Positions 24,731 through 35,122 of a stretch of 64,000 bases of DNA are shown here, piece after piece. The DNA lies in the NCBI RefSeq assembly GCF_018829635.1, contig NZ_JAHKKG010000004.1:372001-436000 (forward strand). Direction: 5' to 3'. The stretch is from Paractinoplanes bogorensis (GTDB taxonomy: Bacteria; Actinomycetota; Actinomycetes; Mycobacteriales; Micromonosporaceae). A program made the position numbers and the translations under genes. Position 1 is the first letter of the stretch. Each line of letters opens with the position of its first letter. The notes beneath the pieces were generated by a model. It searched no databases. It was not told the DNA's origin and saw only the letters and a program-made list of their open reading frames with translations.

Positions 24731-26860
24731 CTATGCCGGGCCCCAGATGCGAATGATGCGGTCCGGGCTGCTGCTGGCGAGAAGGCGTCCGTCGGGACTG
24801 AACGCCAGCGAACCGACCAGGTAAAGGTGACCGGTCAAGGGCTCACCAGCAGGTCGACCCGTGCTGACATTCCATAGCTGTACGGAGCCGTCGTTGCCGC
24901 CGCTGGCGAGCAGTCGCCCATCGGGGCTGAATGTCACCGACCACAGTTCTCCGGCGTTACCGGAGAGCGGCTCTCCAACGGGTTGGCCGGTGTGCGGATC
25001 CCAGAGCCTTATTGTCTTGTCGGCGCTGCTGCTGGCGAGGACTGCGCCGTCGGGGCTGAACGCCAGTGCGCGCACCATCCTGGTGTGTCCGGTGAGGGGT
25101 TCGCCGATGAGTTCGCCGGTGCTGATGTTCCACAATCGGATGGTGCCGTCGTTGCCGGCACTGGCCAGTATCTCGTTGTCCACACCGAACGCCACTGTCC
25201 GCACCCAGTTGCGGTGGCCCTTGATGGGTTCTCCGACAGGTTGGCCGGTCGCGGGGTCCCACAGCCGGACGGTCTGATCGGCGCTACCGCTGGCCAGCAC
25301 TGCACCGTCCGGGCTGAACGCCACCGACTGCACCCAGTCGGTGTGGCCGATCAGGGGAGTTCGAACGGCTTGGCCGGAGGTGGGGTTCCACAGCCGGATG
25401 GTCTTGTCGGCGCTGCCACTGGCGAGCAGCTCACCCCCGGGGCTGAACGCCAGCGATCGCACGGGCTTGGTGTGACCCGACAGCGCGGCGAGCTCTTGGC
25501 CGGTAGTGGGATCCCACAGGCGCACTACTCGATCCGTACTCCCCGTTGCGAGGATGCTCCCATCCGGACTGAACACCACCTGCCCGGAACCGATCGTGAA
25601 GTTGCTCCCCCACCAACCGGCCGCCGCGCCGGAGAACCTCCTCAGCTCTCGCCACGTGCCCGCGCTCGGTGCCGAAGCGGCCGAAGCGGCCGAAGCGGCC
25701 GAGTGCGACGGATCCCGGTCGACCGACTCCTCATTCGTTGCCGTTTGCGTGGGCGGGAGCACGGTGAAGAGATGAGCGTCGTCGCCACGAAGATAGAGGA
25801 CGGGGGTCAGCCACTCCAGGGTGGATCCGCCTGTGCCGAGAACGCCGATCCGGCCGCTGAGCACCGCCTGGTCGACCCCGCGGCCGGCGGCGAGCGCAGT
25901 GTAGAAGGCGCGAGAGAACGCGACGGCGGCGCGATCGGTGACGGAGAACTGCATGGCCGCCACCGCACGGATGCCGCCTCGTGCGAGTGCCGCTGCAGTG
26001 CCCGAGAACAAGTCGTCGGCACCGGACGTCGCGGATGAGCACGAGTTGAGCACGACCACGCGAGGCATCGGCTCGGCCTGGCCGAGCAGGTCGGCGAAGC
26101 GGCCGGCGGTGACGCGGTTGACCCGGCCGCCGTCGCCGGTCAGCGCCAGCACACCCGCACTGTCATGGGCGTCGAAGTCGCCATGCCCGATGAAATGGAT
26201 GATGTGCCACTGCTCGGTGAGCAGCATCTCCTGCAGAGTCTCCCAGGTGGCGTCGGGCGCCCAGACCAGCTCGACCGCGCCCGAGCTGATCGGGCGGCGC
26301 AACGCCGTGGCCAGTTGCTCGCGTTCACGTTCCGCGTCGAGAGGCGGTAGCCCACGCGGCGCCGAGACGATCCCCATGATGCGCAGCGGGGCGGTGACCT
26401 GCAGGGGATTCAGGGTGGCGGCGACTGGTACGCGGCGGACCAGCGGTTCCCGATGGCAGACATAGCCGCCGGCACCGGCGTCGTACATCGCCTCCCACGG
26501 CAGTGCCGCCAGCTCGGCCGGATCGATCCGCAGGATCACCCGCAGAGGTTCGCCGCCGTTGTGGGCGATGGCGAGGCTGGCCTGATAGCGGCCGGCTACG
26601 GCGGGGGTGGCGAAGAGCGCCTCGAAGAGAGCCGCCCCCAGGTCCCGAACTGGCTGCTCCAGCCGGGAGATGCGGCCTCGCACGTTCGCCGAGGAGGCCA
26701 GCAGCGCGGTCTGGATCGGGCCACGCTGGGCCAGCAGCGCATCGACGTCCAGGGTGAACTCCGCCGACGCCTCACCGGCCGGCGAATTCACCACCTGCAC
26801 ACCGTAGAGCTTTGAGCCGGCACCCCGGCTGATGCTCAGTTCGAAGATCTGCACCGACAC
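24731..26860 (-). CDS. CHAT domain-WD40 repeat protein (putative caspase-like protease)
   Basis: 709 residues. Residues about 1-155 are an N-terminal region often preceding CHAT domains. The CHAT (caspase HetF-associated) domain spans about 155-370 with the dyad H226 (HFIGHGDF) and C274 (LNSCSSAT). A low-complexity Ser/Ala linker (about 390-405) leads to seven WD40 units (about 425-709), each with FSPDG..LASGS.D.T.RLW, enough to close one seven-blade propeller. The protease would be held by a sensing propeller, as in STAND-type or bacterial immune proteases; the trigger and target are unknown. No neighbour shares its operon, so it appears to act alone. Confidence 0.9.
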   Translation of the reverse strand: MSVQIFELSISRGAGSKLYGVQVVNSPAGEASAEFTLDVDALLAQRGPIQTALLASSANVRGRISRLEQPVRDLGAALFEALFATPAVAGRYQASLAIAHNGGEPLRVILRIDPAELAALPWEAMYDAGAGGYVCHREPLVRRVPVAATLNPLQVTAPLRIMGIVSAPRGLPPLDAEREREQLATALRRPISSGAVELVWAPDATWETLQEMLLTEQWHIIHFIGHGDFDAHDSAGVLALTGDGGRVNRVTAGRFADLLGQAEPMPRVVVLNSCSSATSGADDLFSGTAAALARGGIRAVAAMQFSVTDRAAVAFSRAFYTALAAGRGVDQAVLSGRIGVLGTGGSTLEWLTPVLYLRGDDAHLFTVLPPTQTATNEESVDRDPSHSAASAASAASAPSAGTWRELRRFSGAAAGWWGSNFTIGSGQVVFSPDGSILATGSTDRVVRLWDPTTGQELAALSGHTKPVRSLAFSPGGELLASGSADKTIRLWNPTSGQAVRTPLIGHTDWVQSVAFSPDGAVLASGSADQTVRLWDPATGQPVGEPIKGHRNWVRTVAFGVDNEILASAGNDGTIRLWNISTGELIGEPLTGHTRMVRALAFSPDGAVLASSSADKTIRLWDPHTGQPVGEPLSGNAGELWSVTFSPDGRLLASGGNDGSVQLWNVSTGRPAGEPLTGHLYLVGSLAFSPDGRLLASSSPDRIIRIWGPA

Positions 26861-26923
26861 GAGACGGTATTGCTCGCGGCCACGACTGGCCAGCCCCCGT
26901 CGGGAGGACGACGGACAAAGGGG

Positions 26924-26957
26924 GAGGGGCCGCGTCCGGACGTGGACGCGGCCCCTC
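26924..26957 (-). terminator. Terminator of the sugar ABC importer operon
   Basis: GAGGGGCCGCGTCC (26924-26937) and GGACGCGGCCCCTC (26944-26957), a perfect 14-bp stem with a 6-base loop, 14 bases after the last permease stop. No U tract. Confidence 0.8.
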
Positions 26958-26971
26958 GGGTGAGAGCGGGC

Positions 26972-27886
26972 TCAGCCCTTGACGCTGCCGGCCAGCAGGC
27001 CGCGCACGAAGAAGCGCTGCAGCAGCAGGAATACCGTCACCGGCACGATGATCGACACGAACGCACCGGCCGACAGCAACTGCCAGGCCGTTCCGCGCGT
27101 GCCGCTCAGATTGGCCAGCTGCAAGGTGATCGGCGCGACCTCGTCGCCGCCGCCGGCGAAGACCAGGGCCACCAGCAGGTCGTTCCAGACCCACAGGAAC
27201 TGGAAGATGCCGAACGCCGCCAGGGCGGGGGTGAGCAGCGGCAGCATCACCTTGAAGAAGATCGACACGTGCCCGGCGCCGTCGACGCGGGCCGCCTCGA
27301 TCAGGCCGGCCGGGATCTCCCGCATGAAGTTGTGCAGCAGGTAGATCGCCAGCGGCAGGGCGAACGTCGCGTGCGACAGCCACAACGTCCAGAAGGTGCC
27401 GGTGATCTTGATGTTCACGTAGATCTCGAGCAGCGGGATCAGCGTGACCTGCAGGGGCACGATCTGCAGCGCGAACACCATGAGGAACAGGATGTTCTTG
27501 CCGGGGAAGTTGATCCACGCGAACGCGTACGCCGCCAGGGCGGCCAGCGACAGCGGGATCAGCACCGACGGGATGCAGATGATCAGCGAGTTGATGAAGA
27601 AGTTGGCGAGGTTGACGCCACCGTCACCACCGAAGACGCCCTTGTAGTTGTCCATCGTCAGCGTCGGGTTGCTGAAGAACGTCCACCAGCCGGTCGTCTT
27701 GATCGCCCGTTCCGGACGGAACGAGGAGACCAGCAGGCCGAACGTGGGCAGCGTCCACAGCACCGCCAGCACGATCGCGGCCAGCGAGGCCCAGGGGGAG
27801 CTGAGCCGCTTCTTGGCGACCTTGGCGGCGGACGGCTTCTCGGCCACGAGCGGAGGCGTCGTCGTCACCGGAGTAGTGGTGCTCAT
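26972..27886 (-). CDS. Carbohydrate ABC transporter permease, MalG type
   Basis: 304 residues, six helices after an approximately 30-residue cytoplasmic N-terminus. The EAA loop that docks the ATPase is EAARVDGAGHVSIFFKVMLP at about 191-210. Forms the pore with the upstream MalF-type permease; their genes overlap by 4 bases. The general pattern (AglEFG/alpha-glucoside-like) suggests an oligosaccharide importer. No ATPase gene is nearby, as is usual in actinomycetes that use a shared MsiK-type ATPase. Confidence 0.92.
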   Translation of the reverse strand: MSTTTPVTTTPPLVAEKPSAAKVAKKRLSSPWASLAAIVLAVLWTLPTFGLLVSSFRPERAIKTTGWWTFFSNPTLTMDNYKGVFGGDGGVNLANFFINSLIICIPSVLIPLSLAALAAYAFAWINFPGKNILFLMVFALQIVPLQVTLIPLLEIYVNIKITGTFWTLWLSHATFALPLAIYLLHNFMREIPAGLIEAARVDGAGHVSIFFKVMLPLLTPALAAFGIFQFLWVWNDLLVALVFAGGGDEVAPITLQLANLSGTRGTAWQLLSAGAFVSIIVPVTVFLLLQRFFVRGLLAGSVKG

Positions 27887-28866
27887 CGTGCCTCCGACTG
27901 ACGCAGCGAACGGATGTTGTACCAGACGATCGGGATGACCAGGACGAACAGCAGCGTCGCGAGCGCGGCGCCCAGGCCCTGGTTGTCGGCGTTGAAGGTC
28001 TGCCGGTAGAACTCGTTGGCCACCACGCTGGTGCCGAAGTTACCGCCGGTCATGGTCCGGACGATGTCGAAGACCTTCAGGGTGGCGATACCGATCGTGG
28101 TCAGCACGACGACGACCGTCGGCTGCACGCTCGGCAGCGTGATCTTGCGGAACATCTGCCACGCGTTCACGCCGTCGAGCCGGGCCGCCTCGATGATGTC
28201 GTCCGGGATGGCCTTGATGGCCGCGGACAGGATCGTCATGGCGAAGCCCGCCTGGACCCAGATCATCACGACGATGAGTAGGAACGTGTTGAGCGGCGAC
28301 TCGATCAGCAGCTGCACCGGCTTGCCGCCCAGCCACACGATGAGCTGGTTGATCAGGCCGATCTGCTTCACGTTGCCCTGGTCGGGGCGGTACTCGTAGA
28401 CGAACTTCCAGATCACGCCGGCCGCCACGAAGGAGATCGACATGGGCAGGAAGATCAGCGTCTTGGCGAACGACTCGAACCGCGACTTGTCGACCAGGAT
28501 CGCGTAGACCAGGCCGATCGCGGTGGCCACGAACGGGGTGACGACGACCCAGAACACCGTGTTCCGCAGCACGGTCAGCTGGTCGGCGTCGCTGAAGATG
28601 GTGCCGTAGTTGTCGAATCCGATGAACGCCTTGCCGGCGGCGTCGAAGAACGACTGATAGATGGTCCGGAGGCCGGGATAGACGAGGCCGATGCCCAACA
28701 TGAGGACGACCGGCAGCAGATAGAGGTAGGCGACGATTCGGTCGCCCCGTTTACCGCCGAAACGTCCGGCGATGAACAGGATCAGGCCCATGACTGCCGC
28801 GAAAAGCAGCAGTGCCGCGAGCATCTGCAGGATTTTTTCGGGGGTGGTGGAGGCGGTGTTGAACAC
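27883..28866 (-). CDS. Carbohydrate ABC transporter permease, MalF type
   Basis: 327 residues. An extra N-terminal helix (ILQMLAALLLFAAVMGLILF) precedes six helices of the BPD_transp_1 fold; the EAA loop is EAARLDGVNAWQMFRKITLP near residues 223-242. Second gene of the importer operon, separated from the binding-protein gene by 88 bases containing a hairpin, and overlapping the MalG-type gene. Confidence 0.92.
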   Translation of the reverse strand: MFNTASTTPEKILQMLAALLLFAAVMGLILFIAGRFGGKRGDRIVAYLYLLPVVLMLGIGLVYPGLRTIYQSFFDAAGKAFIGFDNYGTIFSDADQLTVLRNTVFWVVVTPFVATAIGLVYAILVDKSRFESFAKTLIFLPMSISFVAAGVIWKFVYEYRPDQGNVKQIGLINQLIVWLGGKPVQLLIESPLNTFLLIVVMIWVQAGFAMTILSAAIKAIPDDIIEAARLDGVNAWQMFRKITLPSVQPTVVVVLTTIGIATLKVFDIVRTMTGGNFGTSVVANEFYRQTFNADNQGLGAALATLLFVLVIPIVWYNIRSLRQSEAR

Positions 28867-28907
28867 GCGTCCCGGACCTCCTTAGACGCTGGGATGGAGA
28901 GAGGTTT

Positions 28908-28939
28908 GGGGCCGGCCGGGAAAGATCCCGACCGGCCCC
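28908..28939 (-). terminator. Intra-operon hairpin between binding protein and permease genes
   Basis: GGGGCCGGCCGGG (28908-28920) and CCCGACCGGCCCC (28927-28939), a 13-bp stem with one mismatch and a 6-base loop. Such hairpins partially terminate or protect the upstream message, allowing more binding protein than permease. Confidence 0.7.
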
Positions 28940-28954
28940 GAAAATGCTATGTGC

Positions 28955-30322
28955 TTACTTCGGCCACGCCTTTTCAATGTTGTTCAGCGTGGTCGGCGTG
29001 TCCTGACCGGTGATCCAGGCCGTGGTCTGCTTCCAGAACGCGTCCGAGCCCACCGCGGCCGGCATCATGTCGGAACCGTCGAAGCGGAAGGTCGCCTTCG
29101 GGTCGAGCAGGATGCCGCCGGCCAGCTTGTCGATCGGGTTCGTCAGGTTGGCCTGGTCGAGACCCTTGTTGGCGCTGACCCAGCCCGACGACAGCTTGGC
29201 CTTGGTGTTGGCCCAGACGTCGGAGGACAGGTAGGTCTGGAACGCCTTGACCTCGGGACGGTCGGCGAAGGCCACCACGAACTCACCCGCGCCGAGAACC
29301 GGCTTGGTGGTGGCGTCCTTGCCCGGCAGGTAGAACGCGAAGATGTCGCCGTCCTCGGCCACCTTGGTGCCCTTGGGGAAGTTGGCCGCGTAGAAGCTGG
29401 CCTGACGGTGCAGCGAGCAGGTGCCGTCCAGGATGGGGAGACCCGCGTCCTGGAAGGTGGTGGTGGCGATGCTCTTGACGTCGCCGAGACCGCCGTTGAC
29501 GTACTTGTCGTTCTTCAGGTACGCACCGACCGCGTCCAGCGCCGCCGTCGGCTCCGCGCTGTTGAACGGGATCTCGTGGTTGACCCACTTGTCGTACTCC
29601 TCCGGACCGGCGGTCCGGAGCATGAAGTCCTCCATCCAGTCGGTGAGCGGCCAGCCGGTCGCGTCACCACTGGAGATGCCGGCGCACCACGGCTTCTTGC
29701 CGTCGGCCACCATCTTGTCGCTGAGAGCCTTGAGCTCGTCCAGCGTGGTCGGCACGGTGTAGCCGGAGTCCTTGAACTCGCTCGGCGAGTACCAGACCAG
29801 CGACTTCACGCTGGCGCCGAGCGGGGCGCCGTAGAACTTGCCGTCGATCGTGGTGTAGGCCTTCCAGGCCTTGTCCCAGAACTTGTCGACGTTGTCCGAG
29901 ACCTCCTGCGGGGCGGCGACGGCCTTGCCCGTCGACACCAGCTGCTTCACCAGGCCCGGCTGGGGCACGATGGCGAGGTCCGGCGGGTTGCCGGCGCGGG
30001 CGCGCACCAGCACCTGGGTCTCGAACGACTTGTCGCCCTCGTACTTGATCGTGGCGCCCGTGCACGCCTCGAAAGGCTTGTAGCTCTCGATGTGCGGGGT
30101 GTCCTCGGGGGTCACGATGCCCGTGTAGATCGTGACCGTCTTACCCTTGATGTCACCGAATTTGGTGTAAGGCGCGCAGTCGATGGCGGCCGCCGAAGCG
30201 TCCGTGCCACTGCTGCTGTCAGAATCGCTGTCACCGCACGCCGCGAGGCCGAGAACCAGCCCCGCACTGAGCGTGCCGGCGAGCGCGGCCCGGAATCGCG
30301 GGCTCGTAGGTTGACCGAACAT
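28955..30322 (-). CDS. Sugar ABC transporter substrate-binding lipoprotein (alpha-glucoside type)
   Basis: 455 residues. Lipoprotein signal with lipobox LGLAACGDS (cysteine about residue 29) and a Ser/Asp-rich linker. The mature part is a cluster B periplasmic-type binding protein (family 1), with GKTVTIYTGIVTPEDTPHIE near its start and an aromatic-rich C-terminal lobe (AFWKQTTAWITGQDTPTTLN). It delivers oligosaccharides to the two downstream permeases. A perfect 16-bp LacI-type operator lies 150 bases upstream. Confidence 0.92.
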   Translation of the reverse strand: MFGQPTSPRFRAALAGTLSAGLVLGLAACGDSDSDSSSGTDASAAAIDCAPYTKFGDIKGKTVTIYTGIVTPEDTPHIESYKPFEACTGATIKYEGDKSFETQVLVRARAGNPPDLAIVPQPGLVKQLVSTGKAVAAPQEVSDNVDKFWDKAWKAYTTIDGKFYGAPLGASVKSLVWYSPSEFKDSGYTVPTTLDELKALSDKMVADGKKPWCAGISSGDATGWPLTDWMEDFMLRTAGPEEYDKWVNHEIPFNSAEPTAALDAVGAYLKNDKYVNGGLGDVKSIATTTFQDAGLPILDGTCSLHRQASFYAANFPKGTKVAEDGDIFAFYLPGKDATTKPVLGAGEFVVAFADRPEVKAFQTYLSSDVWANTKAKLSSGWVSANKGLDQANLTNPIDKLAGGILLDPKATFRFDGSDMMPAAVGSDAFWKQTTAWITGQDTPTTLNNIEKAWPK

Positions 30323-30472
30323 ACCGCTCCCTATGTCAAATCGCGCTTCCGACGTCCGGAGACGTCGCCGTCCGAAGCGCTACTTGGATCACAGTCAAGA
30401 GGTAACCGGCACGTTGCGCAATGATTTCCGCTTGATCGACTCGGTAACGATACGGCGTCGCTGCTCCGGGCG

Positions 30473-30488
30473 CCTTAACCGGTTAAGG
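30473..30488. promoter_or_regulatory. LacI-family operator upstream of the sugar importer
   Basis: CCTTAACCGGTTAAGG, a perfect 16-base palindrome with a central CCGG, typical of LacI-type operators. It is 151-166 bases before the binding-protein start (30322) in the 342-base region 30323-30664, which otherwise holds the terminator at 30537-30592. The regulator is not encoded in this window. Confidence 0.75.
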
Positions 30489-30536
30489 TAGAGCCCCTGG
30501 TCAGGCCGCGAAAAAGCGTCTGACATAGACCCTAGC

Positions 30537-30592
30537 CAAAAACAGACCACCCCGCGTCGGATATCGGCGAACATCCGAGGCGGGGTGGTCTG
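30537..30592 (-). terminator. Strong intrinsic terminator of the UDP-glucose dehydrogenase gene
   Basis: CAGACCACCCCGC (30543-30555) pairs with GCGGGGTGGTCTG (30580-30592), and inside it TCGGAT pairs with ATCCGA after one mismatch. On the minus strand the stem is followed directly by TTTTT (30537-30542), a canonical rho-independent terminator. Confidence 0.88.
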
Positions 30593-30664
30593 ATCGGTCG
30601 ATAGCGGGAGCGCAGCCGGAGGTCTAAAGCCCCAGGATCAACAGCGTTTCCCCGTACGGGCGTG

Positions 30665-32029
<1,365 letters not shown>

Positions 32030-32348
32030 CAAACGCTCCTCCACCACGGGTGGCCCGCCGTCACTGCCACCCCTTCGGTAATCACGGCCAGATGATACAC
32101 AGCGTAGAAAAACCACGCGCAAATCCTTGACGTACGGTTATCGGTTCATTCCTTAGAGTCGCCGCTCCGATTTCTCTCATTGACACATTTGAAAGCGACC
32201 GGACGATTTCCGGGCGGCCAAGAATTGACGACCACCGGGTGTCACCGGCGGTCGCCGCCCTCGCGCGGAGCGTGCTCGCGCGGGGGCCCGCGCGCGTCCA
32301 GCAGATTTCCCGGGATATGCACGATTGTCAACTCCTCGTTTCCAGGCC

Positions 32349-32393
32349 TTGACAGCGGTATGACAGGACTTCACGCTCTTGGGAGCGCTCCCA
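32349..32393 (+). promoter_or_regulatory. Cellulase promoter with perfect CelR/CebR operator
   Basis: In the 393-base gap 32030-32422, TTGACA (32349-32354) and CACGCT (32372-32377) are 17 bases apart as -35 and -10. TGGGAGCGCTCCCA (32380-32393) follows directly, a perfect match to the 14-bp operator bound by CelR of Thermobifida fusca and CebR of Streptomyces. A cellobiose-released LacI-type repressor would block transcription start. The remaining gap sequence shows GC-rich repeats (32260-32310) of unknown meaning. Confidence 0.92.
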
Positions 32394-32422
32394 TGTAGAA
32401 GTTCGTCAATGGAAGGTCGAGG

Positions 32423-35092
32423 ATGCGAAGGTCCACCATCGCGGCGGTCGTCACCGCCGCCCTGCTCAGCGCGGCGGCCGTGGTGCTGGCCCGGCCCCTG
32501 ACGGCCACCGCGGCGGCCGCCGATCCGTACGTCTGGAAGAACGTGCGCATCGACGGCGGCGGCTTCGTGCCCGGCATCGTCTTCAATCCGGGCGAACGAA
32601 ATCTGATCTACGCGCGCACCGACATCGGCGGCGCCTATCGCTGGAACGAGAGCGGCCAGAGCTGGACGCCGCTTCTCGACTGGGTCGGCCAGGAGAACTG
32701 GGGCTACAACGGCGTGCTGAGCATCGCGCCCGACCCGGTCGACACCAACCGGGTCTACGCGGCGGCCGGCATGTACACCAACAGCTGGGACCCGAACAAC
32801 GGCGCGATCCTGCGCTCCTCCGACAAGGGCGACACCTGGCAGGTCACCAAGCTCCCGTTCAAGAACGGCGGGAACATGCCGGGCCGGGGCATGGGGGAGC
32901 GGCTCGCCGTCGACCCGCGCAACAACCGGAACGTCTATTTCGCGGCCGAGGGCGGCAACGGGCTCTGGCGCAGCACCGACTACGGCGTGACCTGGGCCAA
33001 GGTCGCCAACTTCCCGAACGCCGGCAACTATGTGCAGGACCCGAACGACACCAACGGCTATCTGAACCAGAACCAGGGGCTGACCTGGGTCACCTTCGGT
33101 GCCGCGAACCAGATCTACGTGGGCGTGGCCGACAAGGCGAACCCCGTCTACCGATCGCTGGACGGGGGCGCGACGTGGGAGCGGATCGCCGGCCAGCCGA
33201 CCGGATACATCGCGCACAAGGGCGTCGTACAGGGAAATTATCTCTTCATCGCGACGAGTGACACCGGCGGCCCGTACGACGGTGGGGCCGGCCAGGTGCA
33301 ACGGCTCGACACGACGACCGGCGTCTGGACCGACATCTCGCCGACCCCGGCCTCGGGAAGCCCCTACTACGGCTATTCGGGGCTGACCGTCGACCGGCAG
33401 AAGCCGGGCACGCTGATGGTCGCCACGCAGATCTCCTGGTGGCCCGACGCGATCTTCTTCCGCAGCACCGACAACGGCGCCACCTGGACCCGGATCTGGG
33501 ACTTCACCAGTTATCCGTCGGTGTCGAAGCGCTACACCATGGACATCTCGGCCAACCCGTGGCTCGACTTCAACACCAACCCGCAGCCGCCCGAGTCGAC
33601 CCCCAAGCTCGGCTGGATGAACGAGTCGCTCGAGATCGACCCGTTCAACTCGGCCCGGATGATGTACGGCACCGGCGCCACGATCTACGGCACCACGCAG
33701 CTGACCAATTGGGACAGCAACACCACCTTCACGATCAAGCCGATGGCCAAGGGGATCGAGGAGACGGCCGTCCTCGACCTGGCCAGCCCGCCCTCGGGCG
33801 CACCGCTGGTCAGCGCGCTGGGCGACATCGGCGGCTTCCACCACGCCTCGCTCGACGCGGTGCAGCCCAACTTCCACGACACGCCCGCGCTGGGCAGCAA
33901 CACGTCGCTGGACTTCGCCGAGCTCAGCCCGCTGGTCTTCGCCCGGGTCGGCAACGCGGACGCGGCCCCGCACATCGGCATCTCGAGCGACGGCGGCAAG
34001 AACTGGTACCAGGGCCAGGAACCGGGCGGGGTGACCGGTGGCGGCACGATCGCGGTCGGCGCCGACGCCAACGCCATGGTCTGGTCGCCCGCGGGCACCG
34101 GGGTCCACTTCTCGACCACGCGGGGCAGTTCGTGGACCGCGTCGACCGGGATTCCGGCCGGCGCGATTGTCGAGTCGGACCGGGTCAACCCCAAGACCTT
34201 TTACGCGTACGCCGGAGGAAAGTTCTACACCAGCAAGGACGGGGGCGCCTCCTTCACGGCGTCGGCGGCCACCCTGCCGACGACCGGTCGCCTGCACCTC
34301 AAGGCGGTGCCGGGGATCGCGGGCGAGGTCTGGTTCGCGGGGGAGAGCGGGCTGCTGCGCTCGACCGACTCGGGCGCGACCTTCACCAAGGTGTCGTCGG
34401 TGACCTCGGGCATCAACGTCGCGTTCGGCAAGGCGGCGCCGGGCGCCACCCACCCGGCGGTGTTCCTGGTCGGCACGGTCGACGGGGTGACCGGCGTGTT
34501 CCGGTCGGACGACACCGGCGGCTCGTGGCTGCGGATCAACGACGACAAGCACCAGTACGGCAACGCCGGTGACGCCCTGGCCGGCGATCCGCGCATCTAC
34601 GGCCGGGTCTATCTGGGCACCAACGGCCGCGGCATCCTCTACGCCGACCGGGCCGGGGGCACCACGCCCACGACCCCGCCGACCACGCCACCCACGACTC
34701 CGCCGACGACGCCACCCACGACTCCGCCGACCACGCCGCCGACGACCCCGCCGACGACGCCACCCACCACTCCGCCGACGACCGGTGGCTGCGTGGCGGC
34801 GTACAAGATAACTGGGTCCTGGGGTGGGGGTTTCCAGGGCGAGGTCACCGTGACGAACACCGGGACCGCGCCGACCACGGCCTGGACCGTCGGCTGGACC
34901 TATACCGGCGGACAGACCGTGACCCAGCTGTGGGGCGGCACGCACACCCAGACCGGCACCGCGGTCACCGTGCGCAACGCCTCCTACAACGGCGCCCTGG
35001 CCGCGGGCGCGAGCACCACCTTCGGCTTCCTCGGAAGCCTCAGCGGCAGCACCAACCCCGTCCCCGCCCCGGTCACCTGCGCCCCGGCGTAG
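32423..35092 (+). CDS. Xyloglucanase/endoglucanase GH74 with C-terminal CBM2
   Basis: 889 residues. Signal peptide of about 32 residues. GH74 tandem seven-blade propellers span about 36-745, with the catalytic aspartates at D67 (ARTDIGGAY) and D468 (ALGDIGGFHH), at the positions of the nucleophile and acid of characterised GH74 enzymes. A TTPPTTPP-rich linker (about 748-790) joins a cellulose-binding CBM2 (CVAAYKITGSWGGGFQ to the end, two terminal cysteines). It cleaves xyloglucan or beta-1,4-glucan outside the cell. First gene of the CelR-controlled cluster. Confidence 0.95.
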   Translation: MRRSTIAAVVTAALLSAAAVVLARPLTATAAAADPYVWKNVRIDGGGFVPGIVFNPGERNLIYARTDIGGAYRWNESGQSWTPLLDWVGQENWGYNGVLSIAPDPVDTNRVYAAAGMYTNSWDPNNGAILRSSDKGDTWQVTKLPFKNGGNMPGRGMGERLAVDPRNNRNVYFAAEGGNGLWRSTDYGVTWAKVANFPNAGNYVQDPNDTNGYLNQNQGLTWVTFGAANQIYVGVADKANPVYRSLDGGATWERIAGQPTGYIAHKGVVQGNYLFIATSDTGGPYDGGAGQVQRLDTTTGVWTDISPTPASGSPYYGYSGLTVDRQKPGTLMVATQISWWPDAIFFRSTDNGATWTRIWDFTSYPSVSKRYTMDISANPWLDFNTNPQPPESTPKLGWMNESLEIDPFNSARMMYGTGATIYGTTQLTNWDSNTTFTIKPMAKGIEETAVLDLASPPSGAPLVSALGDIGGFHHASLDAVQPNFHDTPALGSNTSLDFAELSPLVFARVGNADAAPHIGISSDGGKNWYQGQEPGGVTGGGTIAVGADANAMVWSPAGTGVHFSTTRGSSWTASTGIPAGAIVESDRVNPKTFYAYAGGKFYTSKDGGASFTASAATLPTTGRLHLKAVPGIAGEVWFAGESGLLRSTDSGATFTKVSSVTSGINVAFGKAAPGATHPAVFLVGTVDGVTGVFRSDDTGGSWLRINDDKHQYGNAGDALAGDPRIYGRVYLGTNGRGILYADRAGGTTPTTPPTTPPTTPPTTPPTTPPTTPPTTPPTTPPTTPPTTGGCVAAYKITGSWGGGFQGEVTVTNTGTAPTTAWTVGWTYTGGQTVTQLWGGTHTQTGTAVTVRNASYNGALAAGASTTFGFLGSLSGSTNPVPAPVTCAPA

Positions 35093-35122
35093 CGCGCCCT
35101 CCCCACCGAAAGGACATCCCCC

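Noticed and set aside
34676..34790. Short direct repeats resembling a CRISPR or minisatellite
   Set aside because: They encode the TTPPTTPP linker of the GH74 protein; no spacers or cas genes.
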